Of a DNA stretch of 59,991 bases, positions 1 to 7,732 are shown in pieces. The notes under the pieces were generated by a model. It worked only from the letters and a program-made list of their open reading frames with translations. It made no database searches and was not told the origin of the DNA. A program made the translations under genes and the position numbers. Source of the stretch: Gammaproteobacteria bacterium (GTDB lineage: Bacteria > Pseudomonadota > Gammaproteobacteria > JABCZS01); contig JABCZS010000004.1 in assembly GCA_013289605.1 (NCBI GenBank), positions 20,010 through 80,000 of the forward strand, given 5' to 3'. Within the stretch, counting starts at the first letter, position 1, and every line of letters starts with the position of its first letter.

Positions 1-202
1 CATCAATACTCTCATATTTCAATTTTGTAAGTGTTATGCTTTAATAAAATTCATTATGCGCATTAAGATCGCTAAAATCCCCCCGGACGAAGCGTCCGAC
101 CCCCTTTACAAAGGGGGCAAGTCTTATCGTTCTCCCCGCTCCTACAGCCAACCCTCTTTACAGACTATTTGTGTAGTAGATTCAGCTTTACTTCAGTGCC
201 AA
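1..202. repeat. Palindromic repeat A, copy cut by window start
   Basis: Bases 1-121 are identical to bases 38101-38221, which form the right part of a complete copy. The copy ends in the arm that reads cccccggacgaagcgtccga followed by ccccctttacaaagggggc, itself two nested palindromes. Bases 123-202 carry an outer tail (ctcctacagcc, then gactatttgtgtag) that recurs near 49080 and, in part, near 59160. The left arm must lie before the window. No coding function is likely; short open frames crossing it are repeat-derived. Confidence 0.9.
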
Positions 203-203
203 A

Positions 204-232
204 TTCTTTGTACTGTATATACTCTGTATAAT
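204..232 (+). promoter_or_regulatory. Candidate promoter of osmC
   Basis: A perfect TATAAT lies at 227-232, 22 bases before the osmC start, with only a weak -35 (ttcttt, 204-209) at 17-base spacing. The region is A+T rich, so a chance match is possible. Part of the upstream sequence is the tail of repeat A. Confidence 0.4.
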
Positions 233-254
233 TCACTTAAATTAAGGAATAATC

Positions 255-686
255 ATGGTCATTAGAAAAGCGAATGCAATTTGGGAAGGCACTTTAAAAG
301 AAGGTAAAGGCACCTTTGAAGTAGGACAAGGCGCATGGTCTGCACCTTATTCCTTTCAAAGTCGCTTTGGTGAAGGCGAACACGGGACCAATCCTGAAGA
401 GCTCATCGCTGCGGCGCATGCCAGTTGTTTCTCCATGGCGCTTGCGGCAACGCTAGAGCAAGCCGGCTATGTTGCTCATTCTGTCGTCACCAATGCCCGT
501 GTGCGCCTGGATACCGTCCCCGGCGGCTTTGCCATCACTGAAATTACGCTGGATGTCATCGCAAAAGTCCCGAATATCAGCGAAACACAATTTTTAGATA
601 TCGCCCAACAAGTAAAGCTCAATTGCCCGGTGTCCAAAGCGCTATCTAGCGTAAAAATCACTTTGACGAGTGCGCGTTTAGAATAG
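255..686 (+). CDS. osmC: OsmC-type peroxiredoxin
   Basis: The 143-residue product matches the OsmC subfamily over its whole length, including the N-terminal WEG, the GTNPEEL segment and the two reactive cysteines, Cys58 in AHASCFSM and Cys124 in NCPVSK. OsmC proteins reduce organic hydroperoxides through this cysteine pair in the cytoplasm. The start at 255 has an aagga-like ribosome site nine bases upstream. It precedes the ahpC-ahpD pair on the same strand, so this end of the window is a peroxide-defence block; the 130-base gap and the separate regulatory site before ahpC suggest separate transcription. The subfamily call (OsmC rather than Ohr) rests on recalled similarity to the E. coli protein. 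Confidence 0.93.
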   Translation: MVIRKANAIWEGTLKEGKGTFEVGQGAWSAPYSFQSRFGEGEHGTNPEELIAAAHASCFSMALAATLEQAGYVAHSVVTNARVRLDTVPGGFAITEITLDVIAKVPNISETQFLDIAQQVKLNCPVSKALSSVKITLTSARLE

Positions 687-718
687 TCTTATGTGACAAC
701 ACTCAACTCCCATTTTCG

Positions 719-755
719 ATAGTCAAAACCTATTATTATCATCCATACAATCAAT
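719..755 (+). promoter_or_regulatory. OxyR-like binding site upstream of ahpC
   Basis: The OxyR pattern is ATAG-N7-CTAT-N7-ATAG-N7-CTAT. Here the four tetrads at exact 11-base steps are ATAG (719), CTAT (730), ATCC (741) and CAAT (752), so 13 of 16 positions agree. The site ends just before the likely -35 region of ahpC (a weak -10, tatgct, is at 779), the position used for OxyR activation. ahpC is a classical OxyR target. No oxyR gene is in the window. Confidence 0.6.
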
Positions 756-777
756 TTTTAAATACCCCACTTAACCG

Positions 778-820
778 ATATGCTTCTCTTATCAGCCCAT
801 TTTATTAAGGAGAAGCATAT
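778..820 (+). promoter_or_regulatory. Inverted repeat over the ahpC ribosome site
   Basis: The 11-base arms atatgcttctc (778-788) and gagaagcatat (810-820) are perfectly complementary with a 21-base loop. The right arm contains part of the aaggag ribosome site and the first bases of the ahpC start codon. A transcript starting upstream of 778 could fold to hide the start; one starting near 790 could not. Confidence 0.5.
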
Positions 821-1367
821 GTTAACAATTAATGACACATTCCCCGCATTTCAATTAAAAGCGGTGGAGGCAGGTCCTAGCGAGCAGTTTATTGATATTT
901 CAGATCAGAGTTTTAACGGTTTATGGAAAATCTATTTTTTCTGGCCGCTAGATTTTACCTTTGTCTGCCCCACCGAAATTGCTGAATTTGGCAAATTAAA
1001 CAATCAATTTTTTGATAGACAGACCCAAGTCTTAGGCACGAGTGTAGATTCTGAATATGTGCATTTAGCCTGGAAACGGCAAGAAAAAAGTCTGCAGAGT
1101 TTACCCTTTCCTATGCTTGCCGATACCACACGACAACTCTCAAATGCGCTGGGCATTTTAGATCCCAAAACAGGCGTTGCCCAACGCGCCACGTTTATTG
1201 TCGATCCGACTCATGTGATCCGCTTTGCCATGGTCACAGACAATAACGTAGGGCGCAATCCCAAAGAGGTATTACGTGTCTTGGACGCCCTACAAACGGA
1301 TGAATTATGCCCGTGTAATTGGGAAAAAGGTCAACAAACACTTAACTCACAACTTACTCTCGCTTAA
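819..1367 (+). CDS. ahpC: AhpC peroxiredoxin, mycobacterial-like subtype
   Basis: The 182-residue product is a 2-Cys peroxiredoxin. The peroxidatic Cys50 lies in FTFVCPTE, and the C-terminal ELCPCNW carries Cys164 and Cys166. This arrangement of three cysteines and the overall sequence resemble Mycobacterium AhpC, which is recycled by AhpD rather than AhpF, and ahpD follows directly. It reduces hydrogen peroxide, alkyl peroxides and probably peroxynitrite in the cytoplasm. I chose the start at 819 because aaggag lies seven bases upstream; an in-frame ATG at 780 would add 13 residues but has no ribosome site. An OxyR-like site at 719-755 suggests peroxide induction. Confidence 0.95.
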   Translation: MLTINDTFPAFQLKAVEAGPSEQFIDISDQSFNGLWKIYFFWPLDFTFVCPTEIAEFGKLNNQFFDRQTQVLGTSVDSEYVHLAWKRQEKSLQSLPFPMLADTTRQLSNALGILDPKTGVAQRATFIVDPTHVIRFAMVTDNNVGRNPKEVLRVLDALQTDELCPCNWEKGQQTLNSQLTLA

Positions 1368-1378
1368 AGGAGCTCATC

Positions 1379-1897
1379 ATGTTAGAAACAATAAAAAATC
1401 AATTACCCGATGCCTTAAAAGATACCAAAATAAATATCGAGCGCATCATCATGAGCGAAGATCATGTTTTAGCGCCTGAGCAAATTGCATTGATTGCTTT
1501 AGCGTGCAGTTACGGTCTACGCAATCAAAGCTTAATTGCAGCCATTCAGGATTATTTTGCGGAACAACTGAGTGACCCGCAGGTGCACGCAGCAAAAATT
1601 TGCGCTTCACTCATGGCCATGAATAATGTCTATTATCGTTTTACCCATTTGGTGCAAGATAAAAGCTTTAACACGCTAAATCCCATGCTACGCATGAGTG
1701 GTTTAGCCAGTCATGGTATCGCGCCCATAGATTTTGAGCTCGCTGCCCTTGCCCTCTCTGCACTCAACGGCTGCGGCATGTGCATGGACGCACATACCGA
1801 AAAATTAAAAACGGAACACGCAACGCTTGCACAAATCCAAAGCGCCATACGCATTAGTGCAGTGTTGCATGCCCTAGCCGTCGGAATGTCGATGTAA
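1379..1897 (+). CDS. ahpD: AhpD alkylhydroperoxidase
   Basis: The 172-residue protein is a full-length AhpD. The CxxC motif (Cys132 and Cys135 in NGCGMCMDAH), His139 and upstream Glu120 match the proton-relay active site of the family. In mycobacteria AhpD reduces AhpC with electrons from lipoamide and dihydrolipoamide acyltransferase and has weak peroxidase activity of its own. It lies 11 bases after ahpC with a strong aggag ribosome site, so the two are an operon. Together with osmC it provides thiol-based organic peroxide removal. Confidence 0.95.
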   Translation: MLETIKNQLPDALKDTKINIERIIMSEDHVLAPEQIALIALACSYGLRNQSLIAAIQDYFAEQLSDPQVHAAKICASLMAMNNVYYRFTHLVQDKSFNTLNPMLRMSGLASHGIAPIDFELAALALSALNGCGMCMDAHTEKLKTEHATLAQIQSAIRISAVLHALAVGMSM

Positions 1898-1902
1898 ATA
1901 AA

Positions 1903-1950
1903 AGTGGCAACAATCGTTCTTGAATAAAGTTCCAGCGAATTGTTGCCACT
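1903..1950 (+). terminator. Hairpin after ahpD
   Basis: agtggcaacaat (1903-1914) pairs perfectly with attgttgccact (1939-1950) across a 24-base loop, six bases after the ahpD stop. There is no T run behind it, so it may be a 3'-end stabilising hairpin rather than an intrinsic terminator. A second imperfect hairpin (1959-1991) follows. Confidence 0.4.
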
Positions 1951-1991
1951 GAATATCACCTGATTCCATGCCTAATAGGGTATGGATCAGG

Positions 1992-2233
1992 CATCCGTGC
2001 CCTTTATTATTATCTTATCTCTGCATACTGTACTCAGCCCATATTCATTTACGAGTCACTCATCATTATATAATCATATATAATAAAATAACAATATATT
2101 CATTACATAAAATATTAAATTTATAAAAAATTGATCATTAGTGTTTATATTATTAAGTCACTTGAATAGTCAACAAATGTTAATATATACTTCTCGCCTT
2201 ATGGATTAAATTAACTTCATTTATGAGGCCATC
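1992..2233. other. A+T-rich gap before GLUG gene
   Basis: The gap between ahpD and the next gene totals 336 bases. Beyond the two hairpins it is very A+T rich (taat and atat runs around 2090-2200). I see no gene; it probably holds the promoter of the gene at 2234, but no -35/-10 pair stands out. Confidence 0.5.
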
Positions 2234-3517
2234 ATGACACGCACCCCGCTTTCTTTATTATTGACTCCTTGTTTAATGCTTTGTGGCATTGCGCAGGCGG
2301 CAGAAATCAGCAGTTGCCAGGATTTGCAAAATATTCCTACCAATTCCACTGCTTATTATACGTTCACTCAAGACATCGATTGTTCCGGTATTGATTTTCG
2401 CCCTATTCCTTACTTTCTGGGCGTTTTGGATGGGGATAAAGGCAATGGCGAGCGTTATACCATTTCCAATTTGACGATTAATGCAGAGCCTAATTCTGGC
2501 AAAAATGCAGGATTATTTGAAAGAATTTTAGGTAATTACCTGTATGCAGATAAAACGACTCAAATAAAAAACCTGCACTTTATTAACGCCGCTGTTTACA
2601 GTGATACCAATACCTATAGGGGACTTCTTGCCGGTTCGGCAGACTATTCACTTTTTGAAAATATTACTGTAAAAGGACTGATCGTAACAGGCAATAATAC
2701 TGGGGGAAATCACCCCATAGCATTTGAGCCTTCCACCGGTGGCCTTGTGGGTTACACTTCTTATATTGATTTTTCCAACATCGCTCTGCATAACGTCACC
2801 TTGATGCTACAAGGCTCAGAATATTATGCAGGCGGTATTGTGGGCCAAGAATGGCCTAGAAGCGGCGTGACTAACCTTGGGTCGCAATTCAAGCAAGTCA
2901 GTGTGACTAATCTTAGTATTGATGCTAAAGCCTGCGATCATGATTTGAATGAGGTCTACTCCTGCGGCGCCGGTGGTTTAATAGGCCAAGTCTCTGGATC
3001 CGGGCAAGTGGGGATAGAAGAATCCGCTGTCATCGGGAAAATCTACGCACGTTATAATGCGGGTGGATTAATTGGCCATTTTCCAGAAGTCAATTGGGCT
3101 GAAGAGGGGCTCCCACCCACCATTATCAATAATAGTTATACCGATGTATTACTGGAAAGCGACCAGTATGCCGGTGGCCTCATCGGCAATGCGCCCAATA
3201 ATGATAATGTCAAAATTAATATGAGTTATGTATACGCAGCAGGTCCAGTCAATGTAAAAGGCGAGGATGGTGGTCGCGGTATGGTGGGTAATAAAGGAAA
3301 ATCATCCAACCGGGTACTGACTACCGAAGGCTACTTTGATAAGGACAACACGGGTAAAGAATACTCCGGTGATCGCGGTTCGCAAAGATTGTCAGTAACA
3401 AAAATGATGGATCCCGCTACTTATGCCACATGGAATACGGATATTTGGTGTATCGCTCCAAACATATACCCCAGCTTACGATACCAGCAATACCAGGGCT
3501 ATTGTATTTCCGAATAA
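2234..3517 (+). CDS. Secreted GLUG-motif repeat protein
   Basis: The 427-residue protein begins with a signal peptide (hydrophobic stretch, likely cleavage after AQA at residue 22) and then shows the DIDCSGIDFRPI entry and a series of GG(L/I)(V/I)G motifs (GGLVGY, GGIVGQ, GGLIGQ, GGLIGHF, GGLIGN), typical of GLUG repeats. Such repeats form a right-handed beta-helix in surface adhesins and IgA1-type peptidases of other bacteria; no protease motif is visible here. It is probably periplasmic, outer surface or released, and could bind host or environmental ligands. A gaggcc ribosome site supports the start. It is a lone gene closed by a strong terminator. Confidence 0.8.
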   Translation: MTRTPLSLLLTPCLMLCGIAQAAEISSCQDLQNIPTNSTAYYTFTQDIDCSGIDFRPIPYFLGVLDGDKGNGERYTISNLTINAEPNSGKNAGLFERILGNYLYADKTTQIKNLHFINAAVYSDTNTYRGLLAGSADYSLFENITVKGLIVTGNNTGGNHPIAFEPSTGGLVGYTSYIDFSNIALHNVTLMLQGSEYYAGGIVGQEWPRSGVTNLGSQFKQVSVTNLSIDAKACDHDLNEVYSCGAGGLIGQVSGSGQVGIEESAVIGKIYARYNAGGLIGHFPEVNWAEEGLPPTIINNSYTDVLLESDQYAGGLIGNAPNNDNVKINMSYVYAAGPVNVKGEDGGRGMVGNKGKSSNRVLTTEGYFDKDNTGKEYSGDRGSQRLSVTKMMDPATYATWNTDIWCIAPNIYPSLRYQQYQGYCISE

Positions 3518-3530
3518 ATCATTGCTAAAG

Positions 3531-3561
3531 AAATAACCCCGCTCAGTGCGGGGTTATTTTT
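3531..3561 (+). terminator. Intrinsic terminator of GLUG gene
   Basis: aaataaccccgc pairs with gcggggttattt around a five-base loop and is followed by a T run. It lies 13 bases after the stop of the secreted protein gene. The A run on the other side makes it potentially bidirectional. Confidence 0.9.
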
Positions 3562-3565
3562 CATC

Positions 3566-3664
3566 AGGACTTACGAAAAATACGGCGGTTACAGTATTTT
3601 TTTGCTCATGGCTGTCGCAAAATCGCCAAAAAATACTCTAACCGCCGTATTTTTCGTAAGTCCT
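3566..3664. repeat. 99-base perfect-ended inverted repeat (MITE-like)
   Basis: The first 26 bases (aggacttacgaaaaatacgg then cggtta) and the last 26 are exact reverse complements, and after one mismatch a further ten bases pair (agtatttttt / aaaaaatact). The core of about 25 bases contains ctcatggctgtcgc. It is not related to repeats A or B and I see no second copy in the window. It may be a small non-autonomous element or an insertion-sequence remnant. Confidence 0.75.
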
Positions 3665-3744
3665 GTTCATATTCCTCACCATTTCATGCTAGGCTTAGAC
3701 ACTTACAGCACTTAAAGGCACGCACCCAGATAAGTACATAGGTT

Positions 3745-4662
3745 ATGGCACATACTCGTTTAGAAATTAAAGGCATCATCTATGTGATCTTATCCGGATT
3801 ATTTTACGGCTTAGTCGGTTATTTTGGCACCCAAGCGCTAGAATACTCACCCAGTATCGCCAATATGTTATTTTGGCGATTTGTCATTGCTAGCCTATTT
3901 ATTGCACTCTTTATGCTGCCACAGCTAAAAGAAATGAAAATTCACTGGCCCGCAATGGGGATGATTTTTAGTGCAAGCGCTATTTTTTACGGCTCCTCGA
4001 CGTTTTTTTATTTTACTGCCAGTCAGCAAATGGGTACTGGGATCGCAATGGTCATATTTTTTACCTATCCTGCCATTGTTATTTTGTGCAATCGATTTAT
4101 TTATAAGCATCACATCAGCCCCCGTTATTATTTTTCCGTGTTATTTATCTTGATCGGCCTATTATTATTGATAGAACTTAAGTTCAACTTTAATTACCTC
4201 AGTTTATTCATAGGCCTTATTTCAGCGAGCGGGTATGCGTTTTATATTATGGCCAATAAAAAATATAACCAGCTGCACCCTTTGCTTGCGGCCCTAATGG
4301 TCTCTTTAGGGTGTAGCTTTTTTTGCCTGATATTTGCTTTATCCCACAACGGATTTTTTATGCCTACAGCGCCCGCATTTTGGGTCCATAGCTTGGGTCT
4401 AGGGATCATTTCTACAGCGCTGCCGATTTTATTCTTATTAAAAGGGCTGCAATACATCAACTCAGAGAAAGCCGCTATTTTAGGCGTATTAGAGCCTATT
4501 TTTGTGGCCTTAGTCGGCGTATTGTTTCTAGGTGAAGTCTTAGGGGTTATGCAAACCGTAGGCGTTGCCATAGTCCTCTTGGGCGCGCTATTATCGCTGC
4601 TGAGTCAAAACACTGGAGCTGAAGAAAAAAAGGCAGCACAGCCGCAAGCACTAAAGGACTAA
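3745..4662 (+). CDS. EamA/DMT-family transporter
   Basis: The 305-residue protein has about ten hydrophobic segments and the internal duplication of the EamA family; it opens with the typical GLFYGLVGYFGTQAL and its second half has the conserved LGVLEPIFVALVGVLFLGE. DMT transporters export metabolites or amino acids across the inner membrane; the substrate cannot be read from sequence. The C-terminal tail is charged (EEKKAAQPQ). The ribosome site is weak (agg two bases before the ATG). It precedes luxR on the same strand, but luxR has its own promoter. Confidence 0.88.
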   Translation: MAHTRLEIKGIIYVILSGLFYGLVGYFGTQALEYSPSIANMLFWRFVIASLFIALFMLPQLKEMKIHWPAMGMIFSASAIFYGSSTFFYFTASQQMGTGIAMVIFFTYPAIVILCNRFIYKHHISPRYYFSVLFILIGLLLLIELKFNFNYLSLFIGLISASGYAFYIMANKKYNQLHPLLAALMVSLGCSFFCLIFALSHNGFFMPTAPAFWVHSLGLGIISTALPILFLLKGLQYINSEKAAILGVLEPIFVALVGVLFLGEVLGVMQTVGVAIVLLGALLSLLSQNTGAEEKKAAQPQALKD

Positions 4663-4682
4663 GTAAGTATATCCTGACAACA

Positions 4683-4711
4683 TTGACAGGTTCTCAGCGT
4701 TTGCGTATAGT
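4683..4711 (+). promoter_or_regulatory. Strong sigma70 promoter of luxR/murE-like unit
   Basis: A perfect -35 TTGACA (4683-4688), a 17-base spacer and a -10 TATAGT (4706-4711, five of six) lie 17 bases before the regulator start. Transcription would begin near 4718, giving a leader of only about 11 bases carrying ggagg. The sequence tggcct-acgg-aggcca (4711-4726) is a short dyad over the likely start point and could be an operator. Confidence 0.75.
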
Positions 4712-4728
4712 GGCCTACGGAGGCCAGA

Positions 4729-5454
4729 ATGTTAACATCCCAACTCATGTTTAAGCTCAAACGCGCAACTAAGCTGCCTCAAATCGACGCCCTACTCACC
4801 GAATTTATGACGCATTACCAGATCATGAGTTTTGCGTTTACCTATTATTTGCAGTATCCGAGCTCGAAAGGATCCATACAGTATGATTTTGCCTCCCCGC
4901 AGCTGCGTCCCTGGCATGACTATTATTTGGCTCATCACTACGAAGACAGCGATCAAACCTTACAATGGAGTAAGCACGCATTAACGCCACTCTTCTGGCA
5001 AGTGGATGAACAAGCAAGTCAAGTCAAAACCTCTAAAGAGCGCACGCTACGGCTAGAATCACAGAAGTTTGGGATAGACCGGGGGATATGTTTTCCTATC
5101 CATGGCCCTGCGGATGATTTTTCCGTCCTTGTCGTCCATCAGCGGGTGGGAGAATCCTGTTTAGAGCATATTGAGCCTTATTTACATGAATTTCATAGCA
5201 TGGGCTACTATTACTACGCACAATTAAAACAATTATTGCGCAGCCATAAATCGAAAAGCGAGCAGCTCGCCCTCACCCCACGCGAGTTACAATGCCTACA
5301 ATTAACCGGGGAAAATTTTTTAGCAGAAGAGCTTGCAAAAATGATTAATATCACGCCGCGGACGGTGCATTTTCATATTCAAAATGCCTTGAAAAAATTA
5401 GGCGTAAAAAATAAGTATCAAGCGGTCGCAAAATTAAAACAAATCGACGTATGA
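4729..5454 (+). CDS. LuxR-family regulator (orphan/solo)
   Basis: The 241-residue protein has an N-terminal autoinducer-binding-like domain and a C-terminal LuxR helix-turn-helix (residues 183-240, LTPRELQCL to the RTVHFHIQNALKKLGVKN recognition region). In the sensor half Trp62, Tyr66, Asp75 and Trp90 fit the usual ligand-pocket pattern, although the usual DP is DQ here. Such proteins bind acyl-homoserine lactones or related molecules and activate transcription. No luxI-type synthase is in the window, so it appears to be a solo. It lies 17 bases before the MurE-like gene, so the two are probably one unit. The start is fixed by ggagg at 4719-4723. Confidence 0.88.
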   Translation: MLTSQLMFKLKRATKLPQIDALLTEFMTHYQIMSFAFTYYLQYPSSKGSIQYDFASPQLRPWHDYYLAHHYEDSDQTLQWSKHALTPLFWQVDEQASQVKTSKERTLRLESQKFGIDRGICFPIHGPADDFSVLVVHQRVGESCLEHIEPYLHEFHSMGYYYYAQLKQLLRSHKSKSEQLALTPRELQCLQLTGENFLAEELAKMINITPRTVHFHIQNALKKLGVKNKYQAVAKLKQIDV

Positions 5455-5471
5455 TTTAGGGAGTCATTTAA

Positions 5472-6926
5472 ATGTTATATACGGATTTACTCAAACAGTT
5501 ACACGATTACCCTGCGATTGAAGATGATACTCGGTTTATTACAAAAGGCGCGCTTTATGTGGCGGGCGGCGGTCAAGATAAAGCGCTGCATTATGCGAAA
5601 GAAGCCATCAGACGGGGTGCGCGCGCCATTGTAGGTTCAGCCGCATTATTAGAAGGCTCCGATCTTTCTTACATAAAAGCCCCCGAAGGCGTGCATTATG
5701 CCGCAGAATTAGCGCGTCTTTATTACCGTAATCCTTCGGAAAAATTATTACTTTTAGGTGTCACCGGTACGTGCGGCAAAACAACGACGACTTATTTATT
5801 AGAAGCGATATTGACTGAGGCAGGCTATAAAGTCGGCGTGATTGGCACTGAAAATTACCGGTATGCCAACATCATCCAGGCCTCACAAAATACGACGCCT
5901 GGGCCATTATTATTGAGTAAATTATTACGCACGATGTTAGATGCCGGCTGCAATGCGGTCATCGTTGAAGTGTCGTCTCACGGCATTAAACATGCAAGAA
6001 CCCAAGGTTTATTATTTGATGGCGCAATTTTTACTAATTTATCGCTGGAACATCAAGATTTTCACCCCACTATGGAAGATTATTTTTTAACTAAAAGTCG
6101 TTTGTTTACCGAGTATGCCGATTTAGCGATAAAGTCAGGGAAAAAGTTTCATGCCTGTGTGAATGTGCGCGATCCTTATGGGTTAAGACTGGCGGATATC
6201 ATTGCGTCGTTAATGGGCGATCAGTATGCGCAGCTCAAATTCTCGCGGGATCAAGCGGAATTACGCTTAAGTGTTGAGGGAATTCGGGGCGAGGCGTTAG
6301 GCGTGAGCATCAATTCCAGTTTATTAGGTAATTTTAACGCTGAAAATATTCTTGGTGCGGTGGGCATGGCTAAATTACTCCATCTTCCTGCAGATAAAAT
6401 TGCCTCCGGGATCACTAAGCTTACTGCTGTAAATGGCCGCATGGAAAAAATAGTTAAACATCATAAACAAATTATCGTTGATTTTGCCCATAAACCTGAA
6501 GCCTTGGAGCAAGTGTTATTAACGCTTAAACCTCTTTGTAAAGGGAAATTAGTAGTGGTTTTTGGTTGCGGCGGTAATCGCGATAAAACCAAGCGACCGG
6601 TAATGGGACACATTGCCGTGCAGCATGCCGATCGCGTATATTTAACGAGTGATAATCAACGGCTAGAACCTATTGATGCGATCTTAAACGACATCCTAAG
6701 CGGTATTACTTCTGATTATCTGCATAAAGTATCAGTGATCCCAGATAGAAAACAAGCCATAGCGGCCGCGCTTGCCGCATTAGGCCCTGATGATGTGGTG
6801 TTAGTCGCAGGACGCGGCTCAGAGCCTGAGCTTAGTCTATTTGATCCTGCAACCGGTACTTCGACCCAAATTCCATTTCGCGACCGCGATGTGATTTTAG
6901 CGTTATTGATTGCGCCTGCTCAATAA
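5472..6926 (+). CDS. Divergent MurE-like Mur ligase
   Basis: The 484-residue protein has the three-domain layout of MurE (UDP-MurNAc-L-Ala-D-Glu ligase). Its P-loop is GTCGKTT with Lys103, where MurE normally reads GTNGKTT. The amino-acid pocket DNPR is DNQR (residues 394-397), and the usual GKGHE is GRGSE (448-452). The residues known to contact meso-diaminopimelate in E. coli MurE (Asp, Arg, Gly, Glu) survive, but neighbours are replaced. It stands outside a division/cell-wall cluster, behind a LuxR regulator. I read it as a second, specialised Mur ligase, perhaps for another amino acid, a modified muropeptide or a secondary metabolite. It could be the sole MurE, but the motif drift and location argue against that. 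The ribosome site is gggag. Confidence 0.8.
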   Translation: MLYTDLLKQLHDYPAIEDDTRFITKGALYVAGGGQDKALHYAKEAIRRGARAIVGSAALLEGSDLSYIKAPEGVHYAAELARLYYRNPSEKLLLLGVTGTCGKTTTTYLLEAILTEAGYKVGVIGTENYRYANIIQASQNTTPGPLLLSKLLRTMLDAGCNAVIVEVSSHGIKHARTQGLLFDGAIFTNLSLEHQDFHPTMEDYFLTKSRLFTEYADLAIKSGKKFHACVNVRDPYGLRLADIIASLMGDQYAQLKFSRDQAELRLSVEGIRGEALGVSINSSLLGNFNAENILGAVGMAKLLHLPADKIASGITKLTAVNGRMEKIVKHHKQIIVDFAHKPEALEQVLLTLKPLCKGKLVVVFGCGGNRDKTKRPVMGHIAVQHADRVYLTSDNQRLEPIDAILNDILSGITSDYLHKVSVIPDRKQAIAAALAALGPDDVVLVAGRGSEPELSLFDPATGTSTQIPFRDRDVILALLIAPAQ

Positions 6927-6933
6927 AACGCGC

Positions 6934-7665
6934 TTATTTCTTATCATAAATAGCGTGATCTTGATCGGTTTGATACGCCCAATACCGATCTCCATAAGAC
7001 CAATGCCAATATTCTGTCGGATAATTTGCAAAGCCTACCGCGGTTAACGCATCGCTCATGATGCGGCGATTTTTTTGGGCTTCTAAAGAAATGGCTGTTG
7101 AATGGGTTAGAGATAATGAACCATCATGATCCAATAACCACTCTTTAGGGTGTATGCCCATATCTACGGCTTGTCCATTTTCATCGAGTAAATAGACATC
7201 AATGGCTGCACCGGTTGAGTGTGGCGGGATATTTTCTGTGCCGTCTAAATTAGTCACTGGAGAGACGAGTTTAGTAGTTTCAATAAAAATATCTTCTTCG
7301 GTTTTATGGGGATGCAAATGTTTGATATCCGCGTAATGCGTCTCAAATAATTGTTGTTGCAGCGTTAAGCTGCGATAAGCTTCATATAAACACAATTGCA
7401 AACCCTCGGGTAATAACGCTTGTGCTTGGAGTAATTTTTCATACACCGTTGCGCGCATGTGGGTGTAATCCGTGTTATTCGGGATTTCAGGAGAGGGGCC
7501 AATGGCGATTTGCGTTTGGTGACGTATATTCACCCACGGTTCATGATTTTCGATCACGGGGATTTTTAAAACTTTCGGATCGGCAATTAAGGTGATGTCC
7601 TGTTCGGTGCAAGCAGATAACATGAAGACTCCTAAAATGATAAACGCGGACTTTATAATGAACAT
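6934..7665 (-). CDS. D-Ala-D-Ala dipeptidase-like lipoprotein (VanX/DdpX)
   Basis: The 243-residue protein starts with a lipoprotein signal (LSAC, lipidated Cys19). The mature part is a peptidase M15D domain with all the expected residues: Arg98 in EAYRSL, zinc ligands His149 and Asp156 in HSTGAAIDV, catalytic Glu218 and zinc ligand His221 in EYWHWSYGD. VanX/DdpX enzymes hydrolyse D-alanyl-D-alanine; as an envelope lipoprotein this one would act on dipeptide released in the periplasm, for nutrition or wall recycling, rather than confer vancomycin resistance. It converges on the MurE-like gene with only seven bases between stops, an intriguing pairing of two peptidoglycan-peptide enzymes. Confidence 0.88.
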   Translation of the reverse strand: MFIIKSAFIILGVFMLSACTEQDITLIADPKVLKIPVIENHEPWVNIRHQTQIAIGPSPEIPNNTDYTHMRATVYEKLLQAQALLPEGLQLCLYEAYRSLTLQQQLFETHYADIKHLHPHKTEEDIFIETTKLVSPVTNLDGTENIPPHSTGAAIDVYLLDENGQAVDMGIHPKEWLLDHDGSLSLTHSTAISLEAQKNRRIMSDALTAVGFANYPTEYWHWSYGDRYWAYQTDQDHAIYDKK

Positions 7666-7732
7666 CTTAACCTAATGAGGATGAAATTTCTGAATATTAT
7701 ATAATTGTTGTAGGGGTCCTGCCAGTTGTTCT

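Noticed and set aside
56-265. Short open frame at the window start
   Set aside because: It runs through repeat A and its tail and has repeat-derived composition; osmC starts inside its end with a good ribosome site.
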